Positions 38,083 to 47,169 of a stretch of DNA of 64,000 bases are shown piece by piece. A model generated the notes under the pieces. The model did no database searches. It saw only the letters and a list, made by a program, of their open reading frames with translations, and had not been told where the DNA came from. The translations under genes and the position numbers were made by a program. This DNA is from Xenophilus sp. AP218F. Its GTDB lineage: Bacteria > Pseudomonadota > Gammaproteobacteria > Burkholderiales > Chromobacteriaceae. The first letter of the stretch is position 1. Each line of letters opens with the position of its first letter. Location: NCBI GenBank assembly GCA_002213445.1, contig NJIE01000006.1, positions 62,459 to 126,458 of the forward strand. Direction: 5' to 3'.

Positions 38083-38496
38083 ATGCGAATTTATCCTCAA
38101 AACAGCCCGGAGGCGATGGCAAGGCTGCTCTCCATGTTCATGGTGTCGGACGGCAATATGGATCCGCGCGAGCTGGAGCTGCTGGAAAAACTGCACGTTT
38201 ATCACCTGATCAACCTGCCTCGCAAACAATTCGCCCAGGTATTGCGCGACTTCTGCGACGACATTTCGGACGAAGCCGGCGAAGACGGCACCATCCGCCT
38301 GCTGGAGCGCGAGCGGGTGGACAATCTGCTTTCCGAAGTCAGCGACCACCGCAAGCGCATCCTGACCTGCGTGCTGGCCATGGACATCAGCAAATCCGAC
38401 GGCACCATCAGCGACAGCGAAATGGCGCTGCTCAGCCACATGATGAAAACCTGGAGCATTACCCTGGACGATCTGGAACGCGAATTCGCGCGCTGA
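38083..38496 (+). CDS. TerB-like helical protein
   Basis: The 137-residue helical protein resembles the tellurite-resistance TerB family: repeated acidic pairs in DGNMDPRELELLEKL and DGTISDSEMALLSHMM. A GTG one codon earlier is possible, but the ATG has AAGGA at better spacing. It has no other ter genes nearby, so tellurite resistance is not implied. A terminator follows. Confidence 0.75.
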   Translation: MRIYPQNSPEAMARLLSMFMVSDGNMDPRELELLEKLHVYHLINLPRKQFAQVLRDFCDDISDEAGEDGTIRLLERERVDNLLSEVSDHRKRILTCVLAMDISKSDGTISDSEMALLSHMMKTWSITLDDLEREFAR

Positions 38497-38507
38497 TCCG
38501 CCCCGAC

Positions 38508-38542
38508 AAAAGCAGCCGCAGGCCCGCGCCCGGCTGCTTTTT
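38508..38542 (+). terminator. Terminator after TerB-like gene
   Basis: AAAAGCAGCCG and CGGCTGCTTTT form an 11-base-pair stem around a 12-base loop, followed by T. Confidence 0.8.
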
Positions 38543-38575
38543 GCTGCCCGACAACCACCCGAGCATGAAACCGCA

Positions 38576-39424
38576 ATGACTACCCGCTTTACCGGCACCG
38601 ACCGCTACATCGCCACCGACGACCTGATGATGGCCGTCAACGCCTCCGTCACCCTGCAACGCCCGCTGCTGATCAAGGGCGAGCCCGGCACCGGCAAGAC
38701 CATGCTGGCCGAGGAAGTCGCCGCCAGCCTGGGCCGCGAGCTGATCGTCTGGCCGATCAAGTCCACCACCAAGGCGCAGCATGGCCTTTACGAATACGAC
38801 GCCGTCTCCCGGCTGCGCGACTCGCAGCTGGGCAACGACAAGGTGCACGACATCCGCAACTACATCGTCAAGGGCAAGCTGTGGCAAGCCTTCGAGGCCG
38901 ATACCGCTCCGGTATTGCTGATCGACGAAATCGACAAGGCCGACATCGAATTCCCCAATGATCTGCTGCGCGAGCTGGACCAGATGGAGTTCTTCGTCCA
39001 CGAGACGCAGGAATTCGTGCGCGCCCGCCAGCGGCCCATCATCATCATCACCTCCAACAACGAGAAGGAGCTGCCGGACGCCTTCCTGCGCCGCTGCTTC
39101 TTCCATTACATCCGTTTCCCGGACCGGGAAACCATGCAGGCCATCATCGACGTGCACTTTCCGGATATCCGGCAACAGCTGGTCAGCCAGGCGCTGGAGG
39201 TGTTCTTCTCCATCCGCGAGCTGCCCGGCCTGAAGAAGAAACCGACCACCTCCGAGCTGCTGGACTGGTTGAAGCTGCTGGACGCGGAAAACGTCAGCGC
39301 CGAGCAGCTGCAAGCGCAGCAGGACGACAGCGCCGCGCCGCCGCTGGCCGGCGCGCTGCTCAAGAACGAGCAGGATCTGCAATTGTTCGAGCGCCTGATG
39401 CAGATCGCGCGCCTGCGTCGCTGA
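38576..39424 (+). CDS. MoxR-family AAA ATPase
   Basis: The 282-residue protein has the MoxR-type Walker A GEPGTGKT (35-42), Walker B PVLLIDEIDKAD, and a sensor segment IIITSNNEKELPDAFLRRC. MoxR proteins act as chaperones that insert metal cofactors or work with VWA-domain partners. No VWA or DUF58 gene is adjacent here; the next gene, xerC, starts two bases after its stop. The partner is therefore probably elsewhere. Confidence 0.92.
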   Translation: MTTRFTGTDRYIATDDLMMAVNASVTLQRPLLIKGEPGTGKTMLAEEVAASLGRELIVWPIKSTTKAQHGLYEYDAVSRLRDSQLGNDKVHDIRNYIVKGKLWQAFEADTAPVLLIDEIDKADIEFPNDLLRELDQMEFFVHETQEFVRARQRPIIIITSNNEKELPDAFLRRCFFHYIRFPDRETMQAIIDVHFPDIRQQLVSQALEVFFSIRELPGLKKKPTTSELLDWLKLLDAENVSAEQLQAQQDDSAAPPLAGALLKNEQDLQLFERLMQIARLRR

Positions 39425-39425
39425 C

Positions 39426-40313
39426 ATGGCCGACCTCCTCGCCGACTTCCTCGATTCGCTGCGGCTGGCCGGCCGCAGCGAACACACCCGGCAAGCCTAT
39501 CGCGGCGACCTGCAACTGCTGCAAAAACAGCTGGGCGAGCCGCCGCTGGCCGACGCCTCGCCACCGCAGCTGCGCAAGGCGCTGGCCAGCCTGCACGCCC
39601 AGGGCCTGGGCAGCCGCAGCCTGGCGCGCAAGCTCTCGTCCTGGCGACAGTTTTACCGCTGGCTGCAACAGCAGGCCTTGCGCGAGGACGATCCCTGCCT
39701 TGGCCTGCGCGCGCCCAAGCAGGACAAGCTGCTGCCCAAGGCGCTGCCGGTGGACGGAGCGGCCGCCCTGCTCGACCGCATCGAAGCCGACGACGAACTG
39801 TCGGTGCGCGATCGGGCGCTGTTCGAACTGATATACGGCTGCGGGCTGCGGCTGTCCGAAGCTGTGGGGCTGAATCTGGACAACGTCGATTTTTCCGACG
39901 ACCTGATCCGCGTGCACGGCAAGGGCGGCAAAACCCGCCTGCTGCCGCTGGGCGTCACGGCGCGCGACTGGCTGCAGCGCTGGCTGGCCCTGCGTCCGGC
40001 GACAAACGACGAGGCCGCCCTGTTCCTGGGCCGGCACGGCCGGCGCCTGGGCGGCCGCCAGGTGGAAAAACGCCTGCGCGACTGGGCGCTCAAGACCGGC
40101 GCGCCGCAACACGTCCATCCCCACATGCTGCGCCACTCCTTCGCCTCGCACCTGCTGCAATCCTCGGGCGATTTGCGCGCGGTGCAAGAGCTGCTGGGCC
40201 ACGCCAACCTGTCCAGCACCCAGATCTATACCGCGCTGGATTTCCAGCATCTGGCGCGCGCTTACGACCAGGCCCACCCGCGCGCGCGCAAGAAAAAAGG
40301 CGACGTCGACTAG
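39426..40313 (+). CDS. xerC: Tyrosine recombinase XerC
   Basis: The 295-residue recombinase has the catalytic residues in family positions: R142 (GCGLRLSEA), K166 (HGKGGKTR), H233 and R236 (HPHMLRHS), H259 (LGHANLSS) and Y268 (TQIYT). It resolves chromosome dimers at dif with XerD and FtsK. The usual dapF-DUF484-xerC order is broken, and here it follows a MoxR gene directly. XerC rather than XerD is inferred from overall resemblance. Confidence 0.92.
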   Translation: MADLLADFLDSLRLAGRSEHTRQAYRGDLQLLQKQLGEPPLADASPPQLRKALASLHAQGLGSRSLARKLSSWRQFYRWLQQQALREDDPCLGLRAPKQDKLLPKALPVDGAAALLDRIEADDELSVRDRALFELIYGCGLRLSEAVGLNLDNVDFSDDLIRVHGKGGKTRLLPLGVTARDWLQRWLALRPATNDEAALFLGRHGRRLGGRQVEKRLRDWALKTGAPQHVHPHMLRHSFASHLLQSSGDLRAVQELLGHANLSSTQIYTALDFQHLARAYDQAHPRARKKKGDVD

Positions 40314-40344
40314 ACCTCGCCTCGCGTTTTTCCGGCCGGGCCGA

Positions 40345-40845
40345 TCAGGCCTGCGCCGTGTCGCTCTCCACCCGCTCCAGCAACCATCGCAGCGCCGTCG
40401 CCACCGTCTGGGCGCGCACCGCGGCGCGATCGCCGGCAAACTGGCAGCATTTGGCTTCGGTCTGCCCGTCGGGACGAGCCAGCGCGATCCATACCGTGCC
40501 CACCGGTTTCTCCGGGCTGCCGCCGTCCGGGCCGGCGATGCCGGACACCGCCACCGCCCAGTCCGCGCCAGCCAGCTTCTGCGCGCCGCCGGCCATCTGC
40601 CGCACAACCGCCTCGCTCACCGCGCCGAAGCGGTCGAGCGCGGCGGCCTCCACCCCCAGCAATTGCCGCTTGGCCTGATTGCCGTAGCTGACGATGCCGT
40701 GGCTGAACCAGGCTGAGCTGCCCGGAATGTCGGTGAGCGCCGCCGCGATCAAGCCGCCGGTGCAAGACTCCGCCGTCGCTACGCTCTGGCCGCGCGCGCG
40801 CAGGGCCGCGCCGAGGCGGGCGGCCAGTCGATCTTCATTTGCCAT
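40345..40845 (-). CDS. pncC: Nicotinamide-nucleotide amidohydrolase (CinA C-terminal type)
   Basis: The 166-residue protein is a stand-alone CinA C-terminal domain: ATAESCTGGLIAAALTDIPG (19-38) with the catalytic serine region, then SHGIVSYGNQAK. It deamidates nicotinamide mononucleotide to nicotinic acid mononucleotide, recycling NAD. It overlaps the pgi 3' end by 11 bases, downstream of pgi in the same direction. Confidence 0.93.
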   Translation of the reverse strand: MANEDRLAARLGAALRARGQSVATAESCTGGLIAAALTDIPGSSAWFSHGIVSYGNQAKRQLLGVEAAALDRFGAVSEAVVRQMAGGAQKLAGADWAVAVSGIAGPDGGSPEKPVGTVWIALARPDGQTEAKCCQFAGDRAAVRAQTVATALRWLLERVESDTAQA

Positions 40846-42487
40846 GACGTTCCTTGAAGTGTCGAATCAGACCGGCGGTAGAGGCGTCGTGGCGGCCCGG
40901 CTCGCAACCGGGGGCCAGCTCGGGCAGAATCCGCCGCGCCAGCTGCTTGCCGTACTCCACCCCCCATTGGTCGAAGGAGTTGATGCCCCAGATCACGCCC
41001 TGCACGAACACCTTGTGCTCGTAAAGCGCCATCAGCATGCCCATGCTGTAAGGCGTCACCTTGTCCAGCGCCAGAGTGTTGGACGGCTGATTGCCCGGGA
41101 ACAGTTTTTGCGGCAGCAACATGTCCAGTTGCTCGCCGCTCAGGTGGCTGAGCTCCCGCATCGCCTCGGCCTCGCCCTTGCCGCGCATCAGCGCCTCGGT
41201 CTGCGCCAGGCAGTTGGCCACCAGCACATGATGCTGCTCGCCCAGCGGATAATGGCTGTTCATCGGCAGAATGAAGTCGCAAGGCACCAGGCGGGTGCCC
41301 TGATGCAAGAGCTGGAAGAAGGCGTGCTGGCTGTTGGCGCCCTCTTCGCCCCAGATAACCGGGCCGGTGTCGAAGTCCAGCGCCTCGCCGTAGCGGCCTA
41401 CCCGCTTGCCGTTGGATTCCATGTCCAGTTGCTGGATATGCGCCGGCAGCCGGCGCAAACCATGGTCGTACGGCATGATGGCGTGGGTGTGCGCCCGATA
41501 GAAGGTGTTGTACCAGATGCCGATCAGGGCCAGCAGCACCGGCATATTGGCCGCGAACGGCGCGCTGAAGAAATGGCGATCCATGGCGTGGCCGCCGTCG
41601 AGGAAGGCGCGGAAGTTGTCGTAGCCGATCGCCAGCATCACCGGCAAGCCGATGGCCGACCACACCGAATAGCGGCCGCCCACCCAGTCCCAGAAGCCGA
41701 ACATGTGCTCGGGATCGATGCCGAAGGCCGTCACCGCCGGCGCGTTGGTGGAAACCGCGACGAAATGGCGGGCGATGTCGGCCTCGGTCGCGCTTTGCAG
41801 AAACCACTGGCGCGCGGCCTGGGCGTTGAGCAGCGTCTCCGGGGTGGTGAACGATTTGGAGGCGATGATGAACAGCGTGGTGGCCGGGTTCAATCGCTCC
41901 AGCGTGCGCGCCAGGTGCTGGCCGTCGACATTGGAAACGAAGTGCACGTTCAGGCCGGGCTGGGCATAAGCCGCCAGCGCCTCCTTCACCACCAGCGGGC
42001 CGAGGTCGGAACCGCCTATGCCCAGGTTCACCACGTCGCGGATGGCTTGCCCGTCGCAACCCAGCCACTCGCCGCCGCGCACCTTGTCGCTGAAGACGCG
42101 CAGCCGCCGCAGCACGGCGTGCACCTCGGGAACCGCGTCGACGCCGTCCACCGGCAGGCTTGCCGTTTCCGGCAACCGCAGCGCGGTGTGCAGCACGGCG
42201 CGGTTCTCGCTGACGTTGATGCGCTCGCCGCCGCGCATCCTCTCCATCCAGCCGGCCAGATCGGCGACGTTGGCCAGTTCGATCAGCAACTCCAGCGTGC
42301 GTTCGGTGATGCGGTTTTTCGAGTAATCGAGCAACAGGCCGTCCAGCTCCAGCGAAAAGCGCTGGAAACGCTGCGGATCGGTGTCGAACAGCTCGCGCAT
42401 GTGCATATGGCGAGTGGCCCGTTGGTGCTGGTGCAGCTTGGCCCAGACGGAGGTGGCGTTGATGTCGGTTTGGCGTGGCGCTGCCAT
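40835..42487 (-). CDS. pgi: Glucose-6-phosphate isomerase
   Basis: The 550-residue glycolytic enzyme interconverts glucose 6-phosphate and fructose 6-phosphate. It has the sugar-phosphate-binding motif IGGSDLGPLVVKEAL, the SIS-domain TSKSFTTPET-type stretch (read here as IIASKSFTTPETLLNA), and GEEGANSQHAFFQLLHQGT. Its length is typical. It precedes pncC, and a hairpin lies upstream. Confidence 0.96.
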   Translation of the reverse strand: MAAPRQTDINATSVWAKLHQHQRATRHMHMRELFDTDPQRFQRFSLELDGLLLDYSKNRITERTLELLIELANVADLAGWMERMRGGERINVSENRAVLHTALRLPETASLPVDGVDAVPEVHAVLRRLRVFSDKVRGGEWLGCDGQAIRDVVNLGIGGSDLGPLVVKEALAAYAQPGLNVHFVSNVDGQHLARTLERLNPATTLFIIASKSFTTPETLLNAQAARQWFLQSATEADIARHFVAVSTNAPAVTAFGIDPEHMFGFWDWVGGRYSVWSAIGLPVMLAIGYDNFRAFLDGGHAMDRHFFSAPFAANMPVLLALIGIWYNTFYRAHTHAIMPYDHGLRRLPAHIQQLDMESNGKRVGRYGEALDFDTGPVIWGEEGANSQHAFFQLLHQGTRLVPCDFILPMNSHYPLGEQHHVLVANCLAQTEALMRGKGEAEAMRELSHLSGEQLDMLLPQKLFPGNQPSNTLALDKVTPYSMGMLMALYEHKVFVQGVIWGINSFDQWGVEYGKQLARRILPELAPGCEPGRHDASTAGLIRHFKERHGK

Positions 42488-42518
42488 GATGTCTGCCTGC
42501 GAAGGGGGGAATGGAAAA

Positions 42519-42543
42519 GCGAAAGGGGCTAGGCCCCTTTCGC
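42519..42543 (-). terminator. Terminator between orn and pgi
   Basis: GCGAAAGGGGC and GCCCCTTTCGC form a perfect 11-base-pair stem around TAG, followed on the minus strand by TTTT. It lies between the orn stop and pgi start. Confidence 0.75.
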
Positions 42544-42587
42544 GTCATCTCGAAGCCGAGATCATACCAAACGTATACGCCGCCGGC

Positions 42588-43133
42588 TCACAGCTTGATG
42601 AAGTGCTCGCGGTAATAGCGCATTTCCTCGATGGATTCGAGGATGTCGGCCAGCGCCTCGTGCTTGCCGCGCTTGACCACGCCCCTGGCCACTTCCGGCT
42701 TCCAGCGCTTGCACAGCTCCTTGAGCGTGGACACGTCCAGGTTGCGATAGTGGAAGTAGGCCTCGAGCCTGGGCATCCAGCGCGCCATGAAGCGGCGATC
42801 CTGGTGGATGGTGTTGCCGCACATCGGGGTGACACGTTCCGGCACGTACTGCATCATGAAATCCAGCAGTTGCTGTTCCGCCTCGGCCTCGGTCAGGGCG
42901 GAGGCCTTGACCTTGGCGATCAGGCCGCTCTTGCCGTGGGTGTTCTTGTTCCAGTCGTCCATGCCGTCGAGAATGGCGTCGGGCTGATGCACCACCAGCA
43001 CCGGCGATTCGGCGATCACGTTGAGCTGGCTGTCGGTCACGATCATCGCCACTTCGATGATGCGGTCGCTATCCGGGTTCAGGCCAGTCATTTCCATGTC
43101 CAGCCAGATGAGGTTATTTGTGTCTTGTGCCAT
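42588..43133 (-). CDS. orn: Oligoribonuclease
   Basis: The 181-residue DEDDh exonuclease degrades two- to five-base RNAs, including pGpG from cyclic-di-GMP breakdown. D12 and E14 in WLDMEMTGL are the first catalytic acids, and a late HQDRRFM contributes further ones. It diverges from the Ste24 protease gene. Confidence 0.96.
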   Translation of the reverse strand: MAQDTNNLIWLDMEMTGLNPDSDRIIEVAMIVTDSQLNVIAESPVLVVHQPDAILDGMDDWNKNTHGKSGLIAKVKASALTEAEAEQQLLDFMMQYVPERVTPMCGNTIHQDRRFMARWMPRLEAYFHYRNLDVSTLKELCKRWKPEVARGVVKRGKHEALADILESIEEMRYYREHFIKL

Positions 43134-43212
43134 ACTTGTCGGTCTTTAGAAAACGCAATCATTTTCCTTCATTGCCGCCTTCGCGGCAAACCCCAAACCA
43201 GTACGGACCGAA

Positions 43213-44460
43213 ATGACCGAGGCCTTTTCCCTATTATTCGCCGCCGCGCTGCTGCTGACGTTGTCTCTGAAGCTGTGGCTGGGCGCGCGCCATATCCGGC
43301 ATATCGCCAGGCATCGCCGCCAGGTGCCGGAAGCCTTTCGCGACGCCATCACGCTGGAGGCGCATCAGCGCGCCGCCGATTACACCATAGCCAAAACCCG
43401 GCTGGGTCTGCTCTCCGCCTGGCTGGACACCGCAGTCATCGCCGCGCTGACCTTCGGCGGCGGCTTGCAATGGCTGGCGCTGCAAACCATGGCCCTGTCC
43501 GGCCAGCCGCTGCTGGCCGGCATGGCGTTGGTGAGCGCCGTCGCCGTGATCAGCGGAGCAGTCTCGCTGCCGCTGTCGCTGTACGGCACCTTCGGCGTGG
43601 AAGCCCGCTACGGCTTCAACAAGACGACTATCGGCCTGTTCATCGCCGACCAGCTCAAGGGCATGGCGCTCGGCGCGGTCATCGGCCTGCCGCTGCTGGC
43701 GCTGGTGCTGTGGCTGATGGAGATTTCCGGGCCGCTGTGGTGGCTGTGGGTGTGGCTGGTCTGGTCCGGCTTCCAGTTGCTGATGGTGGCGCTGTACCCG
43801 ACGCTGATCGCGCCGCTGTTCAACAAGTTCAAGCCGCTGGAAGACCAGGCGCTGCAACGCCGCATCGAGGCCTTGCTGGATCGCGCCGGCTTCAAGAGCC
43901 AGGGTGTGTTCGTGATGGACGGTTCGCGTCGCTCCAGCCACGGCAACGCCTACTTCACCGGTTTTGGCAGTGCCAAGCGCATCGTCTTCTTCGACACCCT
44001 GCTCACCCAGTTGAGCCATGCCGAAATCGAGGCCGTGCTGGCGCACGAGCTGGGCCACTTCAAGCGCCGCCACATCGTCAAGCGCATCGCCTTCGCCTTC
44101 GCGCTGTCGCTGGGCTTCCTGTTCCTGCTGGGCCAGCTGATGCACGCGCCCTGGTTCTACGCCGGCATGGGCGTAACCTTGCCCAGCACCGCGATGGCGC
44201 TGATCCTGTTCTTCACCGCGGTGCCGGCCTTCGCCTTCCCGCTGACGCCGCTCTCCAGCATGCTGTCGCGCCGGCACGAGTACGAGGCCGACGCCTTCGC
44301 CGCCGCCGAAACCGAAGCCGGCGAGCTCATCCAGGCGCTGGTGAAGCTGTACCGCGACAACGCCTCGACGCTCACCCCCGACCCGCTGCACTCCGCCTTT
44401 TACGACTCGCACCCTCCGGCGGCGTTGCGCATCCAACACCTGAAAGGACAACACTCATGA
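43213..44460 (+). CDS. Ste24-like M48 metalloendopeptidase
   Basis: The 415-residue protein has about seven membrane helices and the zinc motif HELGH (278-282), followed by a late HEYEADAFAA with the third ligand. This is the Ste24/CAAX-protease layout; bacterial members degrade membrane proteins. Its stop overlaps phhB by four bases. Confidence 0.92.
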   Translation: MTEAFSLLFAAALLLTLSLKLWLGARHIRHIARHRRQVPEAFRDAITLEAHQRAADYTIAKTRLGLLSAWLDTAVIAALTFGGGLQWLALQTMALSGQPLLAGMALVSAVAVISGAVSLPLSLYGTFGVEARYGFNKTTIGLFIADQLKGMALGAVIGLPLLALVLWLMEISGPLWWLWVWLVWSGFQLLMVALYPTLIAPLFNKFKPLEDQALQRRIEALLDRAGFKSQGVFVMDGSRRSSHGNAYFTGFGSAKRIVFFDTLLTQLSHAEIEAVLAHELGHFKRRHIVKRIAFAFALSLGFLFLLGQLMHAPWFYAGMGVTLPSTAMALILFFTAVPAFAFPLTPLSSMLSRRHEYEADAFAAAETEAGELIQALVKLYRDNASTLTPDPLHSAFYDSHPPAALRIQHLKGQHS

Positions 44461-44783
44461 ATCTGCTGGAACTGTCCTGCGCGCCGCAGCACGGCGCCGC
44501 GCCGCTGGCGGAACAAACCGTCAAGCAACTGCTGGCCGGCCTGCCCGGCTGGGAAATCCAGGGCATCGAGCTGGTGAAAACCTTCCCCTTCGGCAACTTC
44601 CACGACACCATGGCCTTCGTCAACGCCCTGGCCTGGATCGCGCACCGCGAAGACCATCACCCGGACATGTCGGTGCACTACAACCGCGCGGTGGTGCGCT
44701 TCAGCACCCACGACGCCGGCGGCCTGACGCTCAACGATTTCATCTGCGCGGCGAAAACCGAAGCGCTGCTGGGCCGTCCATGA
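44457..44783 (+). CDS. phhB: Pterin-4a-carbinolamine dehydratase
   Basis: The 108-residue enzyme dehydrates 4a-hydroxytetrahydropterin. It has the HREDHHPDMSVHYN motif with the catalytic histidines and the GWEIQGIELVKTFPF opening. Its start overlaps the protease gene and its stop overlaps rsgA (both four bases), which suggests coupled translation. No phenylalanine hydroxylase is visible here. Confidence 0.93.
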   Translation: MNLLELSCAPQHGAAPLAEQTVKQLLAGLPGWEIQGIELVKTFPFGNFHDTMAFVNALAWIAHREDHHPDMSVHYNRAVVRFSTHDAGGLTLNDFICAAKTEALLGRP

Positions 44784-45655
44784 CCGCGACTACCGGACAG
44801 ATCATCCGCAGCCACGGCCGCCGCTTCATCGTCGAGGCGGACGGCCAGACCTACGATTGCACTACCCGCGGCAAGCGCGTCGACTTCGCTTGCGGCGACT
44901 GGGTGGACATCCTGGTGCAGAACAAGGAACAGGCGGTCATCGAACGCGCCCAGGAGCGGCGCAGCCTGCTCTACCGCCAGGACGACTGGAAAACCAAGGT
45001 CATCGCCGCCAACGTGACGCGCATCCTGTTCGTCACCGCCGCCGTGCCCTCGCCCAACGAAGAGCTTTTGGGCCGCTGCCTGATCGCCGCCGAAGCCGGC
45101 GACATCGAGCCCGTCATCGTCGTCAACAAGTCCGACCTGCCGGAAACCGCCGCGCTGCTGGAAAAATTGCAACTCTATGTAAAGCTCGGTTACCAGCTGC
45201 TCACACTTTCGGCCAAGCAGGATTTCGAGCCGCTGCTGCCGCTATTGCAAGGCCAGACCAGCGTGCTGGTCGGACAGTCGGGCATGGGCAAATCCACGCT
45301 GACCAACGCGCTGTTGCCGGAAGCCAAGGCCCGCACCGGCGACATCTCGCAAGCGCTGGATTCGGGACGGCACACCACCACCCACGCCACGCTTTACCAC
45401 CTCAACGCCGACAGCCACCTGATCGACTCGCCAGGCTTGCAGGAGTTTGGCCTCAAGCACCTTCAGGCCTCGGAACTGATATACCACTTTCCGGAAATGC
45501 GGCCCTTCATCGGCCAGTGCCGTTTCCACAACTGCTCCCACCGCGTCGAGCCCAACTGTGCCATCATGAATGCAGCGGCAGAGGGGTTGATCACCAAGCA
45601 GCGCCTGGATTTGCTGCAACGCCTGACGCAAGAGCTGGCGCCATCCAAATTGTAA
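44780..45655 (+). CDS. rsgA: Ribosome small-subunit GTPase RsgA
   Basis: The 291-residue protein is a circularly permuted GTPase with an OB domain, then NKSD (116-119, G4), GQSGMGKST (165-173, G1) and DSPGLQEFG (G3), and a C-terminal zinc knuckle CRFHNCSHRVEPNC. RsgA helps late 30S maturation. Its start overlaps phhB. Confidence 0.95.
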   Translation: MTATTGQIIRSHGRRFIVEADGQTYDCTTRGKRVDFACGDWVDILVQNKEQAVIERAQERRSLLYRQDDWKTKVIAANVTRILFVTAAVPSPNEELLGRCLIAAEAGDIEPVIVVNKSDLPETAALLEKLQLYVKLGYQLLTLSAKQDFEPLLPLLQGQTSVLVGQSGMGKSTLTNALLPEAKARTGDISQALDSGRHTTTHATLYHLNADSHLIDSPGLQEFGLKHLQASELIYHFPEMRPFIGQCRFHNCSHRVEPNCAIMNAAAEGLITKQRLDLLQRLTQELAPSKL

Positions 45656-45769
45656 ACAAGAGAGTACATACTCTTTATTTACTTTTTATCCCACTATGCA
45701 TATCCTGCAACACGAGGGCGGAATAATTGATCTAGCATTATTTGTTCAAACACAAAAGGAGCCAACACT

Positions 45770-46510
45770 ATGACAAAACGGATCGCACTGGTTACCGGCG
45801 GCATGGGCGGCATCGGCACCGCCATCTGCAAGACGCTGGCCGAATCCGGTCACATCGTGGTAACGACGTACAGCAAACCGGGCCGCGAGCAAGCCTGGCA
45901 CGCCGACATGAAGGGTTTTGGCTTCACCGATATTCACAGCTACCTGTGCGATGTCACCGACACCGCCGCTTGCCGGGAGATGGTCGCCAAGATCGCCCGC
46001 GACATCGGCCCGGTCGGCATTCTGGTCAACAACGCCGGCATCACCCGCGACGGCACGTTCAAGAAACAAACCAAGGAAGACTGGGACGCGGTGATCCGCA
46101 CCAATCTGGACTCGGTCTTCAACATGACCAAGCCGGTGCTGGACGGCATGCTGGAAGCCGGTTTCGGCCGCATCGTCAACATCTCCTCGATCAACGGCCA
46201 GAAAGGCCAGTTCGGTCAGGTCAACTACTCCGCGGCCAAGGCCGGCATGCACGGCTTCACCATGGCGCTGGCGCAGGAAGTGGCGCGCAAGGGCATCACC
46301 GTCAACACCATCTCCCCGGGCTATATCGCCACGGAAATGGTGATGGCGGTGCCGGAAGACGTGCGCAACAAGATCATCGCCCAGATCCCGGTGGGCCGCC
46401 TGGGCAAGCCGGAAGAAATCGCCGCGCTGGTCAACTTCCTTTGCTCCGACCAGGCCGGCTTCATCACCGGAGCGAATGTCGCCATGAACGGCGGCCAGCA
46501 CATGATGTAA
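45770..46510 (+). CDS. phaB: Acetoacetyl-CoA reductase
   Basis: The 246-residue SDR enzyme reduces acetoacetyl-CoA to 3-hydroxybutyryl-CoA, the monomer for polyhydroxybutyrate. Its NADPH loop GGMGGIGTA (9-17), NNAGITRD and the YSAAK catalytic pair are visible. AAGGAG precedes the ATG. No phaA or phaC is adjacent, so this is a separate phaB or a related reductase. A terminator follows. Confidence 0.9.
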   Translation: MTKRIALVTGGMGGIGTAICKTLAESGHIVVTTYSKPGREQAWHADMKGFGFTDIHSYLCDVTDTAACREMVAKIARDIGPVGILVNNAGITRDGTFKKQTKEDWDAVIRTNLDSVFNMTKPVLDGMLEAGFGRIVNISSINGQKGQFGQVNYSAAKAGMHGFTMALAQEVARKGITVNTISPGYIATEMVMAVPEDVRNKIIAQIPVGRLGKPEEIAALVNFLCSDQAGFITGANVAMNGGQHMM

Positions 46511-46533
46511 GTCTCGCCCCCTGCTCCGCCACG

Positions 46534-46564
46534 CGCCGCCGGCTCTCCGGCGGCGTTTTGTTTT
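46534..46564 (+). terminator. Terminator after phaB
   Basis: CGCCGCCGG and CCGGCGGCG form a nine-base-pair stem around CTCT, followed by TTTTGTTTT. Confidence 0.85.
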
Positions 46565-46607
46565 GGTGTATGCTGGCAGGCCCCATCCACCCGCATGCAT
46601 TGGAAAC

Positions 46608-47096
46608 ATGGCTGAAAATCTGATCATTGAAGGCGTCAGCAAGGAAGAAAAGTACCAGACGCTGCTGCCGCAGGCTCACGCGCTGATCCAGGGAGAAACC
46701 GACCTCATCGCCGCTTTGGCCAATCTGTCCTCGGCGCTGGCGACCACCTTCGGCTGGCTCTGGACCGGCTTTTACCTCGTCAAGGGCGAGCAATTGGTGC
46801 TGGGACCGTTCCAGGGACCGATCGCCTGCACCCGCATTCCGTTCGGCCGCGGCGTCTGCGGCGCCGCCTGGCAGCAGAACCGGACGCTGGCGGTGGAGGA
46901 TGTCGACGCCTTCCCCGGCCATATCGCCTGCTCGTCCAGCGCGCGCTCCGAAATCGTGGTGCCGATCCGCGATGCCGCCGGCGCGGTCGTCGCCGTGCTG
47001 GATGTGGATTCCGCGGAACTGGCCTCATTCGACGCTACGGATATCGATTATCTGCAAAAAATCGTACAGCCTTTAGGCCAGTTGTTCCCGGCCTGA
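46608..47096 (+). CDS. Free methionine-R-sulfoxide reductase
   Basis: The 162-residue GAF-domain enzyme reduces free methionine-(R)-sulfoxide. The three cysteines of the family are present: C74 (PIACTRI), C84 (GRGVCGAAW) and C108 (GHIACSSS). The ATG at 46608 follows a short GGA. A terminator lies after it. Confidence 0.92.
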   Translation: MAENLIIEGVSKEEKYQTLLPQAHALIQGETDLIAALANLSSALATTFGWLWTGFYLVKGEQLVLGPFQGPIACTRIPFGRGVCGAAWQQNRTLAVEDVDAFPGHIACSSSARSEIVVPIRDAAGAVVAVLDVDSAELASFDATDIDYLQKIVQPLGQLFPA

Positions 47097-47113
47097 GCGC
47101 CTGCCAAAAACAC

Positions 47114-47150
47114 AGCGCCCGCCACTTGAAAAGTGGTCGGGCGCTTTTTT
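47114..47150 (+). terminator. Terminator after fRMsr gene
   Basis: AGCGCCCGCCACTT pairs with AAGTGG-T-CGGGCGCT (one bulged T) and is followed by six T. It also lies just past the end of the convergent permease gene. Confidence 0.9.
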
Positions 47151-47169
47151 ACTCTGATTGCCGAGCGGT

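Noticed and set aside
38083-38496. Tellurite-resistance locus from the TerB-like gene
   Set aside because: No other ter gene is near; a single TerB-like protein does not support such a locus.
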